A stretch of 64,000 nucleotides of DNA. Origin: Hoeflea_A sp965228785 (GTDB taxonomy: Bacteria; Pseudomonadota; Alphaproteobacteria; Rhizobiales; Rhizobiaceae). A model generated the notes under the pieces. It had not been told where the DNA came from, did not search any database, and saw only the letters and a list, made by a program, of their open reading frames with translations. The position numbers were made by a program, and so were the translations under genes. Location: positions 3,100,001-3,164,000 of the forward strand of contig CBDDIF010000002.1 of NCBI GenBank assembly GCA_965228785.1, given 5' to 3'. Positions within the stretch are counted from its first letter, which is position 1, and every line of letters begins with the position of its first letter. This document shows, in pieces, positions 1 through 8,246 of this stretch.

Positions 1-243
1 CGCATCGAATCCTTCCCGCGCCGCGCGGCGGGTCGCCCGAATGATACCGCGGGTCACGATCGCCTCGTAGGAGCGGAACTCGATATGGGTGAAGCCGCCA
101 TCGTCGTCGGGCAGCGACGTGACGTGCACCTCGGTATCCGGCAGGCGGTAGTCCTCGGCCATCTTGGCAAACAGGCCGTCATCGGCGCCGCGGTTTCCCA
201 CGGGGCTCAGATACATGATCTTGACAGGCGTATCGGTGGTCAT
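1..243 (-). CDS. Asp/Glu/hydantoin racemase family protein (N-terminal fragment)
   Basis: The first 81 residues are visible; the rest runs off the left edge. The protein begins MTTDTPVKIMYLSPVGNRGA and continues with a stretch typical of the Asp/Glu/hydantoin racemase superfamily (cytosolic, cofactor-independent, two-cysteine enzymes). The catalytic cysteines would lie outside the window, so activity cannot be checked. It follows the hydantoinase genes on the same strand, which fits racemisation of a hydantoin or an amino acid in the same pathway. The ATG is preceded by a strong AAGGAGG ribosome-binding site lying in the last unit of a 56-bp tandem repeat. The family call is fairly secure; the substrate is inferred from context. 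Confidence 0.75.
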   Translation of the reverse strand, partial: MTTDTPVKIMYLSPVGNRGADDGLFAKMAEDYRLPDTEVHVTSLPDDDGGFTHIEFRSYEAIVTRGIIRATRRAAREGFDA

Positions 244-246
244 TTT

Positions 247-388
247 TGCCTCCTTCGTTTGGGTCCGAAAACCGCTTCTCACTTTTCGGCACTCAGGCAG
301 AATGCCTCCTTCGTTTGGGTCCGAAAACCGCTTCGCACTTTTTGGCACTCAGGCCGAATGCCTCCTTCGTTTGGGTCCGAAAACCGCT
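247..388. repeat. 56-bp tandem repeat, 2.5 copies, carrying a ribosome-binding site
   Basis: Two full units (247-302 and 303-358) differ at three positions, and a third unit is cut after 30 bp (359-388). Read on the minus strand, every unit contains AACGAAGGAGGCA, so the Shine-Dalgarno sequence of the racemase gene is present three times. Each full unit also contains a CCGAAAA...TTTTCGG or near-identical inverted pair around AAGTG(A/C)GAAGCGG. From memory this core resembles a dispersed intergenic palindrome of Rhizobiales. The array fills the gap between hyuB and the racemase gene. Confidence 0.85.
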
Positions 389-407
389 GGGAAATCGAGC
401 AGGGTCG

Positions 408-2069
408 TCACTCGACGCCATAAATCTCCCTGGCCCGCTCTGGCGTGATCAGGCCGTTCTTGATGTCGCGTCGAACCAGCTCCGGGTCGCGTTCCTTCGG
501 ATCGCCCAACCCGCCGCCATTGCCGGTGACGACGCGGATCACATCGTCGCATTGGGTGGTCAGTCCGGAGACGAACGCGAAGCGTTGGCTCTCGCCTTCG
601 ATCGGGCGGAATTCGACATAGTTGGGCGAGCCTTCGGCGCCTCCATCGACCGGCCAGGCGGGAAATTTCGATCGCGTATAGCCGGCGGTCAGGAACCCGT
701 TGTCGGCGCGGACCCGGTAATCCATGACGATGCCGCGGCCGCCGGTGTACTTGCCCTCGCCGCCCGGCTCCATGTTGAGCTCCATGCGGTCGACATAAAG
801 ACCGTTGCGCGCCTCGTTGATCTCGGCCGGGCAGTTGTAGGTCTCGCCGTGAAAGCCACAGAAGACGGCGTGGTTGCCGTCGCCGTTGCGACTGGCGCCC
901 CAGCCGCCGAGCTGCGGCTCGATGATCGTATATTGCCGGCCCGTATCAGGATGGATGCCACCAATGAAGGTGCCGCAGACGGAGGCGAAATGACCGGCAG
1001 CCAGCCGCTCCGGCATGTGCGGCGCCAGGCAGCGCCACATGATGTCATAGACCCGCAGCTCGATCTCGTAATAGAAGCCGATCGGCGCCGGTTCTTTCGC
1101 GTGAAAAACCGACCCTTCGCGTGTCAACAGGTTGATCGGCCGGAACGAGCCGCCATTGGCCGGCGAATGGGGGTCGGTCAGCGACTTGAAGATCATCTGC
1201 GCCGCCACCATGACGCCGTCGCGGCTGGTGTTGACCGGGTTGTCGGCCTGGTCCGGGTTGTCGCGAAGATCGACGGTAAACTCGTCATCGCCGATGGTGA
1301 TCTTGACGTTGAAGATGCGGCCGTCGTCCTGCTCTTCCGACAGTTCGAACGTGCCCTTGGGCAGGTCGGCAAGCGATGCCCGCGATACTTCCTCGCCAAA
1401 ATCCATGAAAGAAGTCATGGCGTTCTCGAAGGTGTCGACGCCGTATTTCTCGGCAATTTCCCGCAGCCGCCGGTCACCGACGCGCACAGAGGCGATCGCC
1501 GCCCAGACGTCGCCCTCCAACACGTCCGGCATGCGCGAGTTCACCTTGATGATGTCCATGACGGAGCGGATCGGCTGACCTTCCGAAATGATCTTCACCG
1601 CGGGCAACCGAATGCCTTCCTGGAAAATTTCGGTCGCCTCGCCGGAAAGCGAGCCCGGGGCCATGCCGCCGACATCGGAGTTGTGGGCGATGTTGGCGGT
1701 CCAGGCGATGATGTGGCCGCCGGCGAAGACCGGCATGGCGACAACGATGTCGTTGAGGTGAGTAACGCCGCCGTAGTAGGGGTCGTTGGTCGCGAAGACA
1801 TCCCCCGGCTTGATGTCGCCCGGCTGGTCGAACTTGGCGATGATCACCTTCACCGCCTTGTCGAGGACGCCGATGAAAGCCGGGATGCCGGCACCCGAGG
1901 ATGCCAGTTCGCCCTTGCCGTCCATGATGCCGGTGCCCATGTCGAGCACCTCGTAGATGATCGAACTCATCGCTGTCTTCTTCATCGCCGCGAACATCTC
2001 GTCGGCGGTCGCCTGCAGCGAGTTCTGGATGATTTCCAGGGTGATCGGATCGTTGGAAGCGTTGGCCAT
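408..2069 (-). CDS. hyuB: Hydantoinase B / oxoprolinase family protein
   Basis: At 553 residues this is the usual length for the B subunit of N-methylhydantoinase, acetophenone carboxylase and 5-oxoprolinase enzymes. The N-terminus (DPITLEIIQNSLQATADEMF) and the C-terminal GNGGGLGDPKERDP stretch are typical of the family. Together with subunit A it catalyses ATP-dependent opening of a cyclic amide such as a hydantoin or 5-oxoproline. It starts 11 bases after the stop of hyuA, behind a GGGAG ribosome-binding site, so the two are co-translated. The exact substrate cannot be read from sequence; the racemase next door and the peptide-type importer upstream favour a hydantoin or a modified amino acid. 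Confidence 0.88.
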   Translation of the reverse strand: MANASNDPITLEIIQNSLQATADEMFAAMKKTAMSSIIYEVLDMGTGIMDGKGELASSGAGIPAFIGVLDKAVKVIIAKFDQPGDIKPGDVFATNDPYYGGVTHLNDIVVAMPVFAGGHIIAWTANIAHNSDVGGMAPGSLSGEATEIFQEGIRLPAVKIISEGQPIRSVMDIIKVNSRMPDVLEGDVWAAIASVRVGDRRLREIAEKYGVDTFENAMTSFMDFGEEVSRASLADLPKGTFELSEEQDDGRIFNVKITIGDDEFTVDLRDNPDQADNPVNTSRDGVMVAAQMIFKSLTDPHSPANGGSFRPINLLTREGSVFHAKEPAPIGFYYEIELRVYDIMWRCLAPHMPERLAAGHFASVCGTFIGGIHPDTGRQYTIIEPQLGGWGASRNGDGNHAVFCGFHGETYNCPAEINEARNGLYVDRMELNMEPGGEGKYTGGRGIVMDYRVRADNGFLTAGYTRSKFPAWPVDGGAEGSPNYVEFRPIEGESQRFAFVSGLTTQCDDVIRVVTGNGGGLGDPKERDPELVRRDIKNGLITPERAREIYGVE

Positions 2070-2080
2070 GGCGGATCTCC

Positions 2081-4156
2081 CTATTCCCTGATTTCGATGT
2101 GGATGTTGCCGTAGCCGTCGAACGATACCCGGTCGCCCGGATGCACGACGACGGTTGTGCCCGGATCTTCGACCACCGCCGGCCCGGTGAAGGCCATGCC
2201 CGGCCGCAGCTTTTCGCCGTCATAGATGTTAGCCTCGTGAATACCCTCCAGCGCAAAGTCGACCTCGCGGCGTCCTTTGATCGCCGGTGTCGCGTCGCTG
2301 TTACCCAGGTCTTCGCGGCGCATCTCCAGCTTGCCCACCTCGGCGGACGCGACCAGGTGAATGCCGACGACTTCCACAGGCGCCTCGAGCCTGTAAGTGT
2401 ATTCACGCTCGTAGGTTTCGTGGAAATCCGCCTCGATCTGGGCAATGCGGTCGGCGGTGATGGTGCCTTCCCCCAGCAGCACCTCGGTGGTGTGTTCCTG
2501 GTTCTGGTAGCGGAACTTTCCGAAGCGGTGGAATTTGACCTTGTCCGGGTCGACGCCTTCGGCTTCAAATTGCGACCGGGCAAGCGCCTCCGTCTCCGCA
2601 AAAACGGCTTCCAGCGCCTCGGCACCCTGGGCATCGAGATCGACCAGGCGTGTGACAAAATAGTCGCGCCGGAGATCGGACATCATCATGCCCCATGCGG
2701 AAAAGACCGGAGCGCCCGCCGGCACCACGACTTTCTTGACGCCGAGTTCCTGGGCCAGGGCCGAGGCGTGCATGGCGCCACCGCCGCCAAAGGCGACGAG
2801 GGTAAAGTCGCGCGGGTCGAAACCGCGATTGAGCGACACCAGCTTGAGGGCGTTGACCATGTTGTTGTTGGCAATGCGAACGATGCCGCGGGCCGCCTCA
2901 TCGGTGCTGGTGCCGAGTTTCTCGCCAACGGCTTCCATGGCCTTGCGGGCGGCCTCCATGTCGGCCTCGATTTCGCCGCCACAGAAGTAGTCGCGATTGA
3001 TGCGGCCGAGCCAGATATTGGCGTCCGTCGTCGTGGCATTTGTGCCGCCGCGGCCGTAGGCCGCCGGGCCCGGCTGAGCGCCGGCCGATTGCGGGCCGAC
3101 ATGCAGCTTGCCGAAATCATCGACCCAGGCGATCGAACCGCCGCCATTGCCGATTTCGACAAGGTCGACCACCGGCACCATGATCGGATAGCCGGCCGAG
3201 GTTCTGTCGCGCTCAATCCAGTAGTCGGTCATGATTTTCACCTGACCGTTCTCGATCAGCGAACATTTTGCCGTCGTGCCGCCAATGTCGAGCGCCAGCA
3301 CGTTGGGTTCGCCGATCAGTTTGCCGAGCTCGGCCGCACCCCAGAAACCGGAGGCCGGGCCGGATTCGACCATGGTGATCGGAATGCGCGACACCGCGTC
3401 GAGCGAGTCGACACCGCAGTTAGACTGCATGACATACAGGCTGCCGTCGAAACCGTCTCCGCGCACGCCGTCGCTGAGGCGCTGCAGATAGCGTTCGGCC
3501 ACTGGCTGCACGTAGGCCGACAGCACCGCCGTGTTGGTGCGCTCGTACTCACGCCATTCGCGGGTGATCTGGTGCGAAGCAACGACGGAAACGTCAGGCC
3601 ACAGCCGGCGCAATTCATCGACCGCCGCCTTTTCATGCGACGGATCGGCGTAGGAATGCAGGAAGCAGACCGCGACCGCCTCGACGCCCTCCTTCTGGAA
3701 GTCTTCGACGATGGCCGGCAAACCGGAAAGGTCGAGCGGCGCCCGCTCTTCGCCGCGATAGGTCATGCGACCGGGCACTTCGCGGCGCAGGTAACGTGGT
3801 ACGAAAGGCTCCGGCTTCTGATAATGCAGGTTGAAGAAATCCGGACGGTTGCCGCGGGCGATCTCCAACGTGTCGCGAAAACCTTCCGTCGTGACCAGGC
3901 CGACCTTGACGCCCTTGCGTTCGGTCAGCGCGTTGATCACCACGGTGGTGCCATGGGCAAGGAAATTGACGGTCGCCGGGTCGACCTCGCCCTTCTTCAG
4001 GACGTTGAGCACACCCTGCTCGAAATCCGGCGGAGTGGTGTCTGACTTGGCCGTGCGCACCGTTGCGCGTCCGGTGTCGAGATCGGTCTCGAAACAGACC
4101 AGATCGGTGAAGGTTCCGCCGACATCCGTCGCAACGCGAATGGATTTCGCAGGCAT
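2081..4156 (-). CDS. hyuA: Hydantoinase A / oxoprolinase family protein
   Basis: This 691-residue protein belongs to the ATP-dependent hydantoinase/oxoprolinase A family. The N-terminal Hydant_A_N segment begins with the phosphate-binding motif DVGGTFTDLV (residues 11-20). The main domain has a second actin-fold phosphate loop, LALDIGGTTAKCS (around residue 290), and a glycine-rich VAFGGGGAMHA. It supplies the ATPase half of the HyuAB complex. Its ATG overlaps the stop of the GAF gene by one base (TGATG), and it is followed closely by hyuB. The family is certain; whether the substrate is hydantoin, N-methylhydantoin or 5-oxoproline is not known. Confidence 0.9.
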   Translation of the reverse strand: MPAKSIRVATDVGGTFTDLVCFETDLDTGRATVRTAKSDTTPPDFEQGVLNVLKKGEVDPATVNFLAHGTTVVINALTERKGVKVGLVTTEGFRDTLEIARGNRPDFFNLHYQKPEPFVPRYLRREVPGRMTYRGEERAPLDLSGLPAIVEDFQKEGVEAVAVCFLHSYADPSHEKAAVDELRRLWPDVSVVASHQITREWREYERTNTAVLSAYVQPVAERYLQRLSDGVRGDGFDGSLYVMQSNCGVDSLDAVSRIPITMVESGPASGFWGAAELGKLIGEPNVLALDIGGTTAKCSLIENGQVKIMTDYWIERDRTSAGYPIMVPVVDLVEIGNGGGSIAWVDDFGKLHVGPQSAGAQPGPAAYGRGGTNATTTDANIWLGRINRDYFCGGEIEADMEAARKAMEAVGEKLGTSTDEAARGIVRIANNNMVNALKLVSLNRGFDPRDFTLVAFGGGGAMHASALAQELGVKKVVVPAGAPVFSAWGMMMSDLRRDYFVTRLVDLDAQGAEALEAVFAETEALARSQFEAEGVDPDKVKFHRFGKFRYQNQEHTTEVLLGEGTITADRIAQIEADFHETYEREYTYRLEAPVEVVGIHLVASAEVGKLEMRREDLGNSDATPAIKGRREVDFALEGIHEANIYDGEKLRPGMAFTGPAVVEDPGTTVVVHPGDRVSFDGYGNIHIEIRE

Positions 4157-4656
4157 CAGTTTTCTCCCTCGTAAGGCAGCGCCGCGTGCGCCAGGAAACA
4201 GGCGGCGCCAGGCAATTTCAGTTGTTCGGACATGGCAACGCGTTCGGGCGTGTAGTGCCCGGCGACATCAAGGCAGTTGAGTGTGCCGAGGATCCTGCCG
4301 GCGACGATGACCGGCACGTTGATCACGGACTCGCAGCCGAGAGACTGGATCAATTCATGATCGTCGAAGACCTCCGCTATGCCTTCAATCGTGTTGGCGA
4401 CGAACGTTTCCTGCCGGTCGAGAACACGGCCTGTCCACAATCCGTCACTGACTTCCTTTGTCCCCAGAACCGGATAGGCGTCGGGCATGTTGGAATAGAT
4501 CCGCTGCGCCACGCGGTTCACCGGATCGAAGGTCATGAGCGTAAACAGCCGCACCCCGATCAGCGCATCGGTGAGGTTCGCCATGGCATCGAATACCGTC
4601 TGCGGCTGGTGGCCGCCCTTCGCCAGAGCCACGGTGAAATCATCAAGTGCCGACAT
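4156..4656 (-). CDS. Small GAF-domain protein
   Basis: A 166-residue protein that is essentially one GAF domain. Recognisable parts are the FTLMTFD strand, VANTIEGIAEVFDDHELI, and the typical core LGCESVINVPVIVAGRILGTLNCLD. There is no attached HTH, kinase or cyclase domain, signal peptide or membrane segment. The start is placed at MSALDDF, because that ATG overlaps the end of the upstream ATPase gene by 14 bases; a longer ORF beginning upstream would intrude further into that gene. It sits inside the transporter-hydantoinase operon. Free-standing GAF proteins can be sensors or enzymes (for example methionine-R-sulfoxide reductase); the role here is unknown. Confidence 0.8.
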   Translation of the reverse strand: MSALDDFTVALAKGGHQPQTVFDAMANLTDALIGVRLFTLMTFDPVNRVAQRIYSNMPDAYPVLGTKEVSDGLWTGRVLDRQETFVANTIEGIAEVFDDHELIQSLGCESVINVPVIVAGRILGTLNCLDVAGHYTPERVAMSEQLKLPGAACFLAHAALPYEGEN

Positions 4657-5461
4657 CGACTTCGTCCTTTGCAAGTTGATCGCGCAGCTCGAGTTCCTCG
4701 TCATCAATCACCGGCACGGCGCTGATGAGCTGGCGCGTATAGGGATGTTCCGGGTGGGCAAACAATTGCTCGGTCACACCGAGCTCCACCAGCTTGCCCT
4801 TTTCGAAAACAGCGACACGATCGGCGATGTTGCGCACCACCGAGAGGTCGTGGGTAATGAAGATGTAGCTGAGGCCACGAGCGGGCCGCAGCTCGTTGAG
4901 CAGTTTCAGCACCCGCGCCTGGACCAGCACGTCGAGCGCCGACGTGGGTTCGTCGAGCACCACCAGCTGCGACTGGCACGCAAGCGCCCGGGCAATCGCC
5001 ACGCGCTGACGCTGGCCGCCTGAGAGTGCCGCCGGCATGCGGTTTGCGAAGTCCGCCGGCAGGCCGACTTCTTCCAGAAGCTCTCCGATGCGCTTCTTGC
5101 GACCCGACCGTTCGCCGATGCCGTGCACGTCGAGCGCCAGCCGCAGGGACGCACCGATTGACCGTTTGGGGTTAAGCGACGACAGCGGGTTCTGCTGTAC
5201 CAGTTGGATGGCGCTTCGGTGCTGGAGCGTGCGGCGCGTCGGCAGCACCTGGCCGCGAAAGCGGATTTCGCCGGAGGTCGGCGGGTAGATGCCGAGCACC
5301 ATATTGGCGAGCGTGCTCTTGCCGGAGCCGGATTCGCCGACGATCGCCACGCACTCGCCCTCGGCGACGTCGAGCGAGACCGTATCGACGGCACGGATTT
5401 CGTGGCTGTCGACATGGAAGGTCTTGGATACACCGGAGATCGAGAGGATCGGTTCGGTCAT
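4643..5461 (-). CDS. Peptide-type ABC transporter ATP-binding protein (DppF/OppF-like)
   Basis: This 272-residue ABC ATPase has Walker A GESGSGKST (about residues 40-48), the signature LSGGQRQRVAIARAL and Walker B LVVLDEPTSALD. The C-terminus carries the short oligopeptide-transporter extension (HPYTRQLISAVP). It is one of two ATPases energising a nickel/dipeptide/oligopeptide-class importer. It overlaps the preceding ATPase gene by 4 bases (ATGA) and the following GAF gene by 14, so translation is coupled along the operon. It lacks the cysteine-rich C-terminal motif seen in some iron-sulfur-containing relatives. The ligand is not predictable from this subunit. Confidence 0.93.
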   Translation of the reverse strand: MTEPILSISGVSKTFHVDSHEIRAVDTVSLDVAEGECVAIVGESGSGKSTLANMVLGIYPPTSGEIRFRGQVLPTRRTLQHRSAIQLVQQNPLSSLNPKRSIGASLRLALDVHGIGERSGRKKRIGELLEEVGLPADFANRMPAALSGGQRQRVAIARALACQSQLVVLDEPTSALDVLVQARVLKLLNELRPARGLSYIFITHDLSVVRNIADRVAVFEKGKLVELGVTEQLFAHPEHPYTRQLISAVPVIDDEELELRDQLAKDEVDVGT

Positions 5462-6333
5462 GGCGCCACCTCCCGCTGATGGACCTCAATCGGGGCCGAG
5501 AATTCTGCCGCATTGTCCTCGATATCAGGAATTCCGCCACCTGTGATGCGCGGCACCGCGGCCATGAGTGCACGCGTATAGGGGTGACGCGGCTCCTCGA
5601 ACAGCGCCCGGGTCGGACCCTCCTCGACGATGCGGCCCTTGTAGATGACATAGACCCGGTCGGCGAATTCGCGCACCACGCCGAGATTGTGGGAGATGAA
5701 CAACACGGCGGTGTGATGCTCCTCGACCAGTCGGCGCATCAGGTGCAGGGTCTGGGCCTGCACAGTGACGTCGAGCGCCGTCCCTGGCTCGTCGGCGATC
5801 AGCAGCTTCGGCTCATTGGCGAGCGCCATGGCGATCATGACCCTCTGGTTCATGCCGCCTGACAGCTGGAACGGATAGGAATGCAGCACCCGGTCGGGTT
5901 CGGTGATCGACACCTCGTTGAGGATGGATGCGGCGCGCTCCCACGATGCTTCTTTGGTCAGCCCGGCGTCGCCGCGCAACAGCACCTCGTGGAATTGCTT
6001 GCCGATGCGGTAGACCGGATTGAGCGACGAGGTCGGATCCTGGAATATCATCGACATGGCGGTGCCGCGCAAATGATGGCGCTGCGCGGCCGGCAGGTCA
6101 TCGAGGTCGCGGCCGTCGAATCGCACCTCGCCCGTTATTCGGGCCGCGCGCAGCGACTGCAGCAGCCCAAGCACGATGCGCGCCGTCACCGACTTGCCGG
6201 AGCCGGATTCACCCACCAGGGCGACCCGCTCGCCGGGCATGATGTCAAGCGAGATGCCGTGCAGGACATCGGAATAACCGCGCCAGCTCTTGAAGGAGAG
6301 TGTCAGGTCCTTGATCGACAGGGTCGGCGTCAT
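5458..6333 (-). CDS. Peptide-type ABC transporter ATP-binding protein (DppD/OppD-like)
   Basis: A 291-residue ABC ATPase with Walker A GESGSGKSVTA, signature LSGGMNQRVMIAMAL and Walker B LLIADEPGTALD. The C-terminal HPYTRALMAAVPRI motif is typical of the oligopeptide/dipeptide class. It pairs with the downstream DppF-like ATPase to power the two permeases encoded just upstream. It overlaps the permease gene and the next ATPase gene by 4 bases each, a layout that keeps subunit ratios constant. Confidence 0.93.
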   Translation of the reverse strand: MTPTLSIKDLTLSFKSWRGYSDVLHGISLDIMPGERVALVGESGSGKSVTARIVLGLLQSLRAARITGEVRFDGRDLDDLPAAQRHHLRGTAMSMIFQDPTSSLNPVYRIGKQFHEVLLRGDAGLTKEASWERAASILNEVSITEPDRVLHSYPFQLSGGMNQRVMIAMALANEPKLLIADEPGTALDVTVQAQTLHLMRRLVEEHHTAVLFISHNLGVVREFADRVYVIYKGRIVEEGPTRALFEEPRHPYTRALMAAVPRITGGGIPDIEDNAAEFSAPIEVHQREVAP

Positions 6334-7163
6334 GTGTCGCCTCCCAGAATGTCGCGGAGGGCATCACCCAGCAGGTTGAAGCCGAAGACGGCAATCAGGA
6401 TGGCGAGCCCCGGGAAGACGGTCAGCCACCAGGAGTCGGGCAGGTATTTGGCGCCATCGGCAACCATCGAGCCGAGATCCGGCGTCGGCGGCTGAACGCC
6501 AAGGCCAAGGAAGGAGAGCGACGACGCGATGATGATGACGAAGCCGAGATCCAGCGTCATTTTGGTGATGACCGCCGGCACGCAATTGGGCAGGATTTCG
6601 CGGAAGATGATGTGCAGCCTGGAGGCGCCGATCACCTCGGCCGCCAGCACGTAGCCTTCCTCGCGCTCGCCGCGGGTGATGTTGTAGACAAGCCGCGTGT
6701 ACCAGGGCCACCACATGGCGGTGACCGCCAACATGCCGTTCAGCAGAGTCGGCTCCAGCACGCCCATGATAGACATGGCGAGCACCAGCGGCGGGATTGA
6801 CAGGAAAACGTCTGTGAGGCGCATCAGCAGATATTCGGTCCAGCCGCCGAGATAGCCGGCGACCAGGCCGATAGTGACACCGATGGGTACGGCGATCGCC
6901 AGCACCACAATGCCCAGCAGCAGCGAGATACGATAGGCGTATATGATGCGGCTGAACATATCGCGGCCGACCAGATCGGTGCCCATCAGATAGGGCAGTT
7001 CCGGCGCCTTGTTGAAATTGGCGAAATCGACCACCGCCCCCGCGTGTTCCGGAAACGGTGCAAGGAAGTCGGCAAAGACCGCGGACAAGACCACCAGCGC
7101 CACCAGGATAACGCCAAGCAGCGACAACGGATTCGACAGCAGAATGTAGACCGTGCGCTTCAT
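6330..7163 (-). CDS. Peptide-type ABC transporter permease (DppC-like)
   Basis: A 277-residue inner-membrane permease of the BPD transport family. It starts with an OppC-type N-terminal helix (LSNPLSLLGVILVALVVLSA) and contains about six membrane segments. The cytoplasmic coupling loop is seen around AAEVIGASRLHIIFREILPNC. The C-terminal LGDALRDILG is characteristic of DppC/OppC proteins. It forms the channel with the DppB-like protein and shares 4-base overlaps with the genes on both sides. Confidence 0.93.
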   Translation of the reverse strand: MKRTVYILLSNPLSLLGVILVALVVLSAVFADFLAPFPEHAGAVVDFANFNKAPELPYLMGTDLVGRDMFSRIIYAYRISLLLGIVVLAIAVPIGVTIGLVAGYLGGWTEYLLMRLTDVFLSIPPLVLAMSIMGVLEPTLLNGMLAVTAMWWPWYTRLVYNITRGEREEGYVLAAEVIGASRLHIIFREILPNCVPAVITKMTLDLGFVIIIASSLSFLGLGVQPPTPDLGSMVADGAKYLPDSWWLTVFPGLAILIAVFGFNLLGDALRDILGGDT

Positions 7164-8185
7164 GGCGCCCTCTGCGAATGACGAATGCGCGGATTGATGA
7201 AGGCGATGAGCAGGTCGACGATCAGGTTGGCGATCAGGAAGGTCGCTGAAATGATCAGCACCGTTCCGACGATGGCGTTGAGGTCCTTGCGCAGGATCAC
7301 AGCGACGCCATAGCGCGACAGGCCGGGCCAGGCGAAAATCGCTTCGACCAGGAAGGCGTTGCCGAGCATAGCCGCGAAATCAAGGCCGATGATGGTCAGC
7401 GACGGGATCAGGGAAGGCTTGAACGCATATTGATTGGCTATGCGCTTTTCCGGAAAGCCGTAGGACTGGGCCATCTCGATGTACGGCTTGTCATATGTCT
7501 CCACCATATTGGCGCGGGTCAGTCGCGCTGCCTGACCGATGCCCGACAGCGCCAGTGCGAAGGCCGGCAGCACCAGATGCCAGGCCACATTGCCGAAAGC
7601 CCGCAGATTGCCGGCAATCAACGTGTCGACGAGCAGGAAACCGGTGACGGGGGCGATCGAATAGGTGTCGCTGATGCGGCCCGTCACGGGAAACAGCGGC
7701 AGGAAAAATGCGAAGAGCAGCATCAGGATGACTGCCCAGACAAAACTGGGCGCCGATACCCCGAGCAGCGAGACCAGCCGAATGGCATTGTCGGTAAAAC
7801 CGCCTCGATAGCGCGCCGACAGGATGCCAAGCGGCAAACCAAAGCCGATCATCATGATGCCGGCGACGAGCACCAGTTCCAGAGTTGCGGGCAGGAACTG
7901 GGCGATGTCGGCCGTGACGGGCCGGTTGGTATAGAGCGAGATGCCGAGATCGCCACGCGCCAGGTCCGCCAGGAAATAGCCGTACTGCTCCCAGATCGGA
8001 TCGTCGAGATGCAGTTCCTCGCGCAACTGCGTGATCTGCTCGGCCGTCGCGTTCGGACCCAGCGCGATGCGCGCCGGATCGCCGGGAATGACCCGGGCGA
8101 TGGCGAAGATCAGCATCGAGACCCCAATGAGCACAAGCAATGAAGTACCGAGCCGCTTCGCGAGGAGGCGGAGGACCGGCGTCAT
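7160..8185 (-). CDS. Peptide-type ABC transporter permease (DppB-like)
   Basis: A 341-residue permease with the DppB/OppB N-terminal signature (LRLLAKRLGTSLLVLIGVSMLIF, then VIPGDPARIALG). It has six predicted membrane helices and the coupling segment ARLTRANMVETYDKPYIEMAQSYGFPEKRI. It is separated from the binding-protein gene by 61 bases that hold a strong hairpin, and overlaps dppC by 4 bases. The binding protein is therefore likely made in excess of the membrane components. Confidence 0.93.
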   Translation of the reverse strand: MTPVLRLLAKRLGTSLLVLIGVSMLIFAIARVIPGDPARIALGPNATAEQITQLREELHLDDPIWEQYGYFLADLARGDLGISLYTNRPVTADIAQFLPATLELVLVAGIMMIGFGLPLGILSARYRGGFTDNAIRLVSLLGVSAPSFVWAVILMLLFAFFLPLFPVTGRISDTYSIAPVTGFLLVDTLIAGNLRAFGNVAWHLVLPAFALALSGIGQAARLTRANMVETYDKPYIEMAQSYGFPEKRIANQYAFKPSLIPSLTIIGLDFAAMLGNAFLVEAIFAWPGLSRYGVAVILRKDLNAIVGTVLIISATFLIANLIVDLLIAFINPRIRHSQRAP

Positions 8186-8209
8186 GGCGCAGTTCCAGTT
8201 CGGTTACGA

Positions 8210-8236
8210 CCGGGACGGGTTTGAAACCCGCCCCGG
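8210..8236 (-). other. Hairpin between binding-protein and permease genes
   Basis: An imperfect palindrome: 5 bp (CCGGG/CCCGG), one mismatch, then 7 bp (CGGGTTT/AAACCCG) closed around a single base. It lies just after the binding-protein stop codon and before dppB, with no following T-run. It is better explained as an mRNA 3'-end stabiliser or partial block that gives more binding protein than permease than as a full terminator. Confidence 0.6.
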
Positions 8237-8246
8237 CCAAGGGAGA

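Noticed and set aside
247..388. CRISPR-like array
   Set aside because: Units are contiguous with no unique spacers, only 2.5 copies are present, and no cas genes are nearby.
246..4045. Two long plus-strand open frames (622 and 648 codons) opposite hyuB and hyuA
   Set aside because: They mirror real genes on the other strand, have no family motifs or ribosome-binding sites, and arise from high GC at third codon positions.
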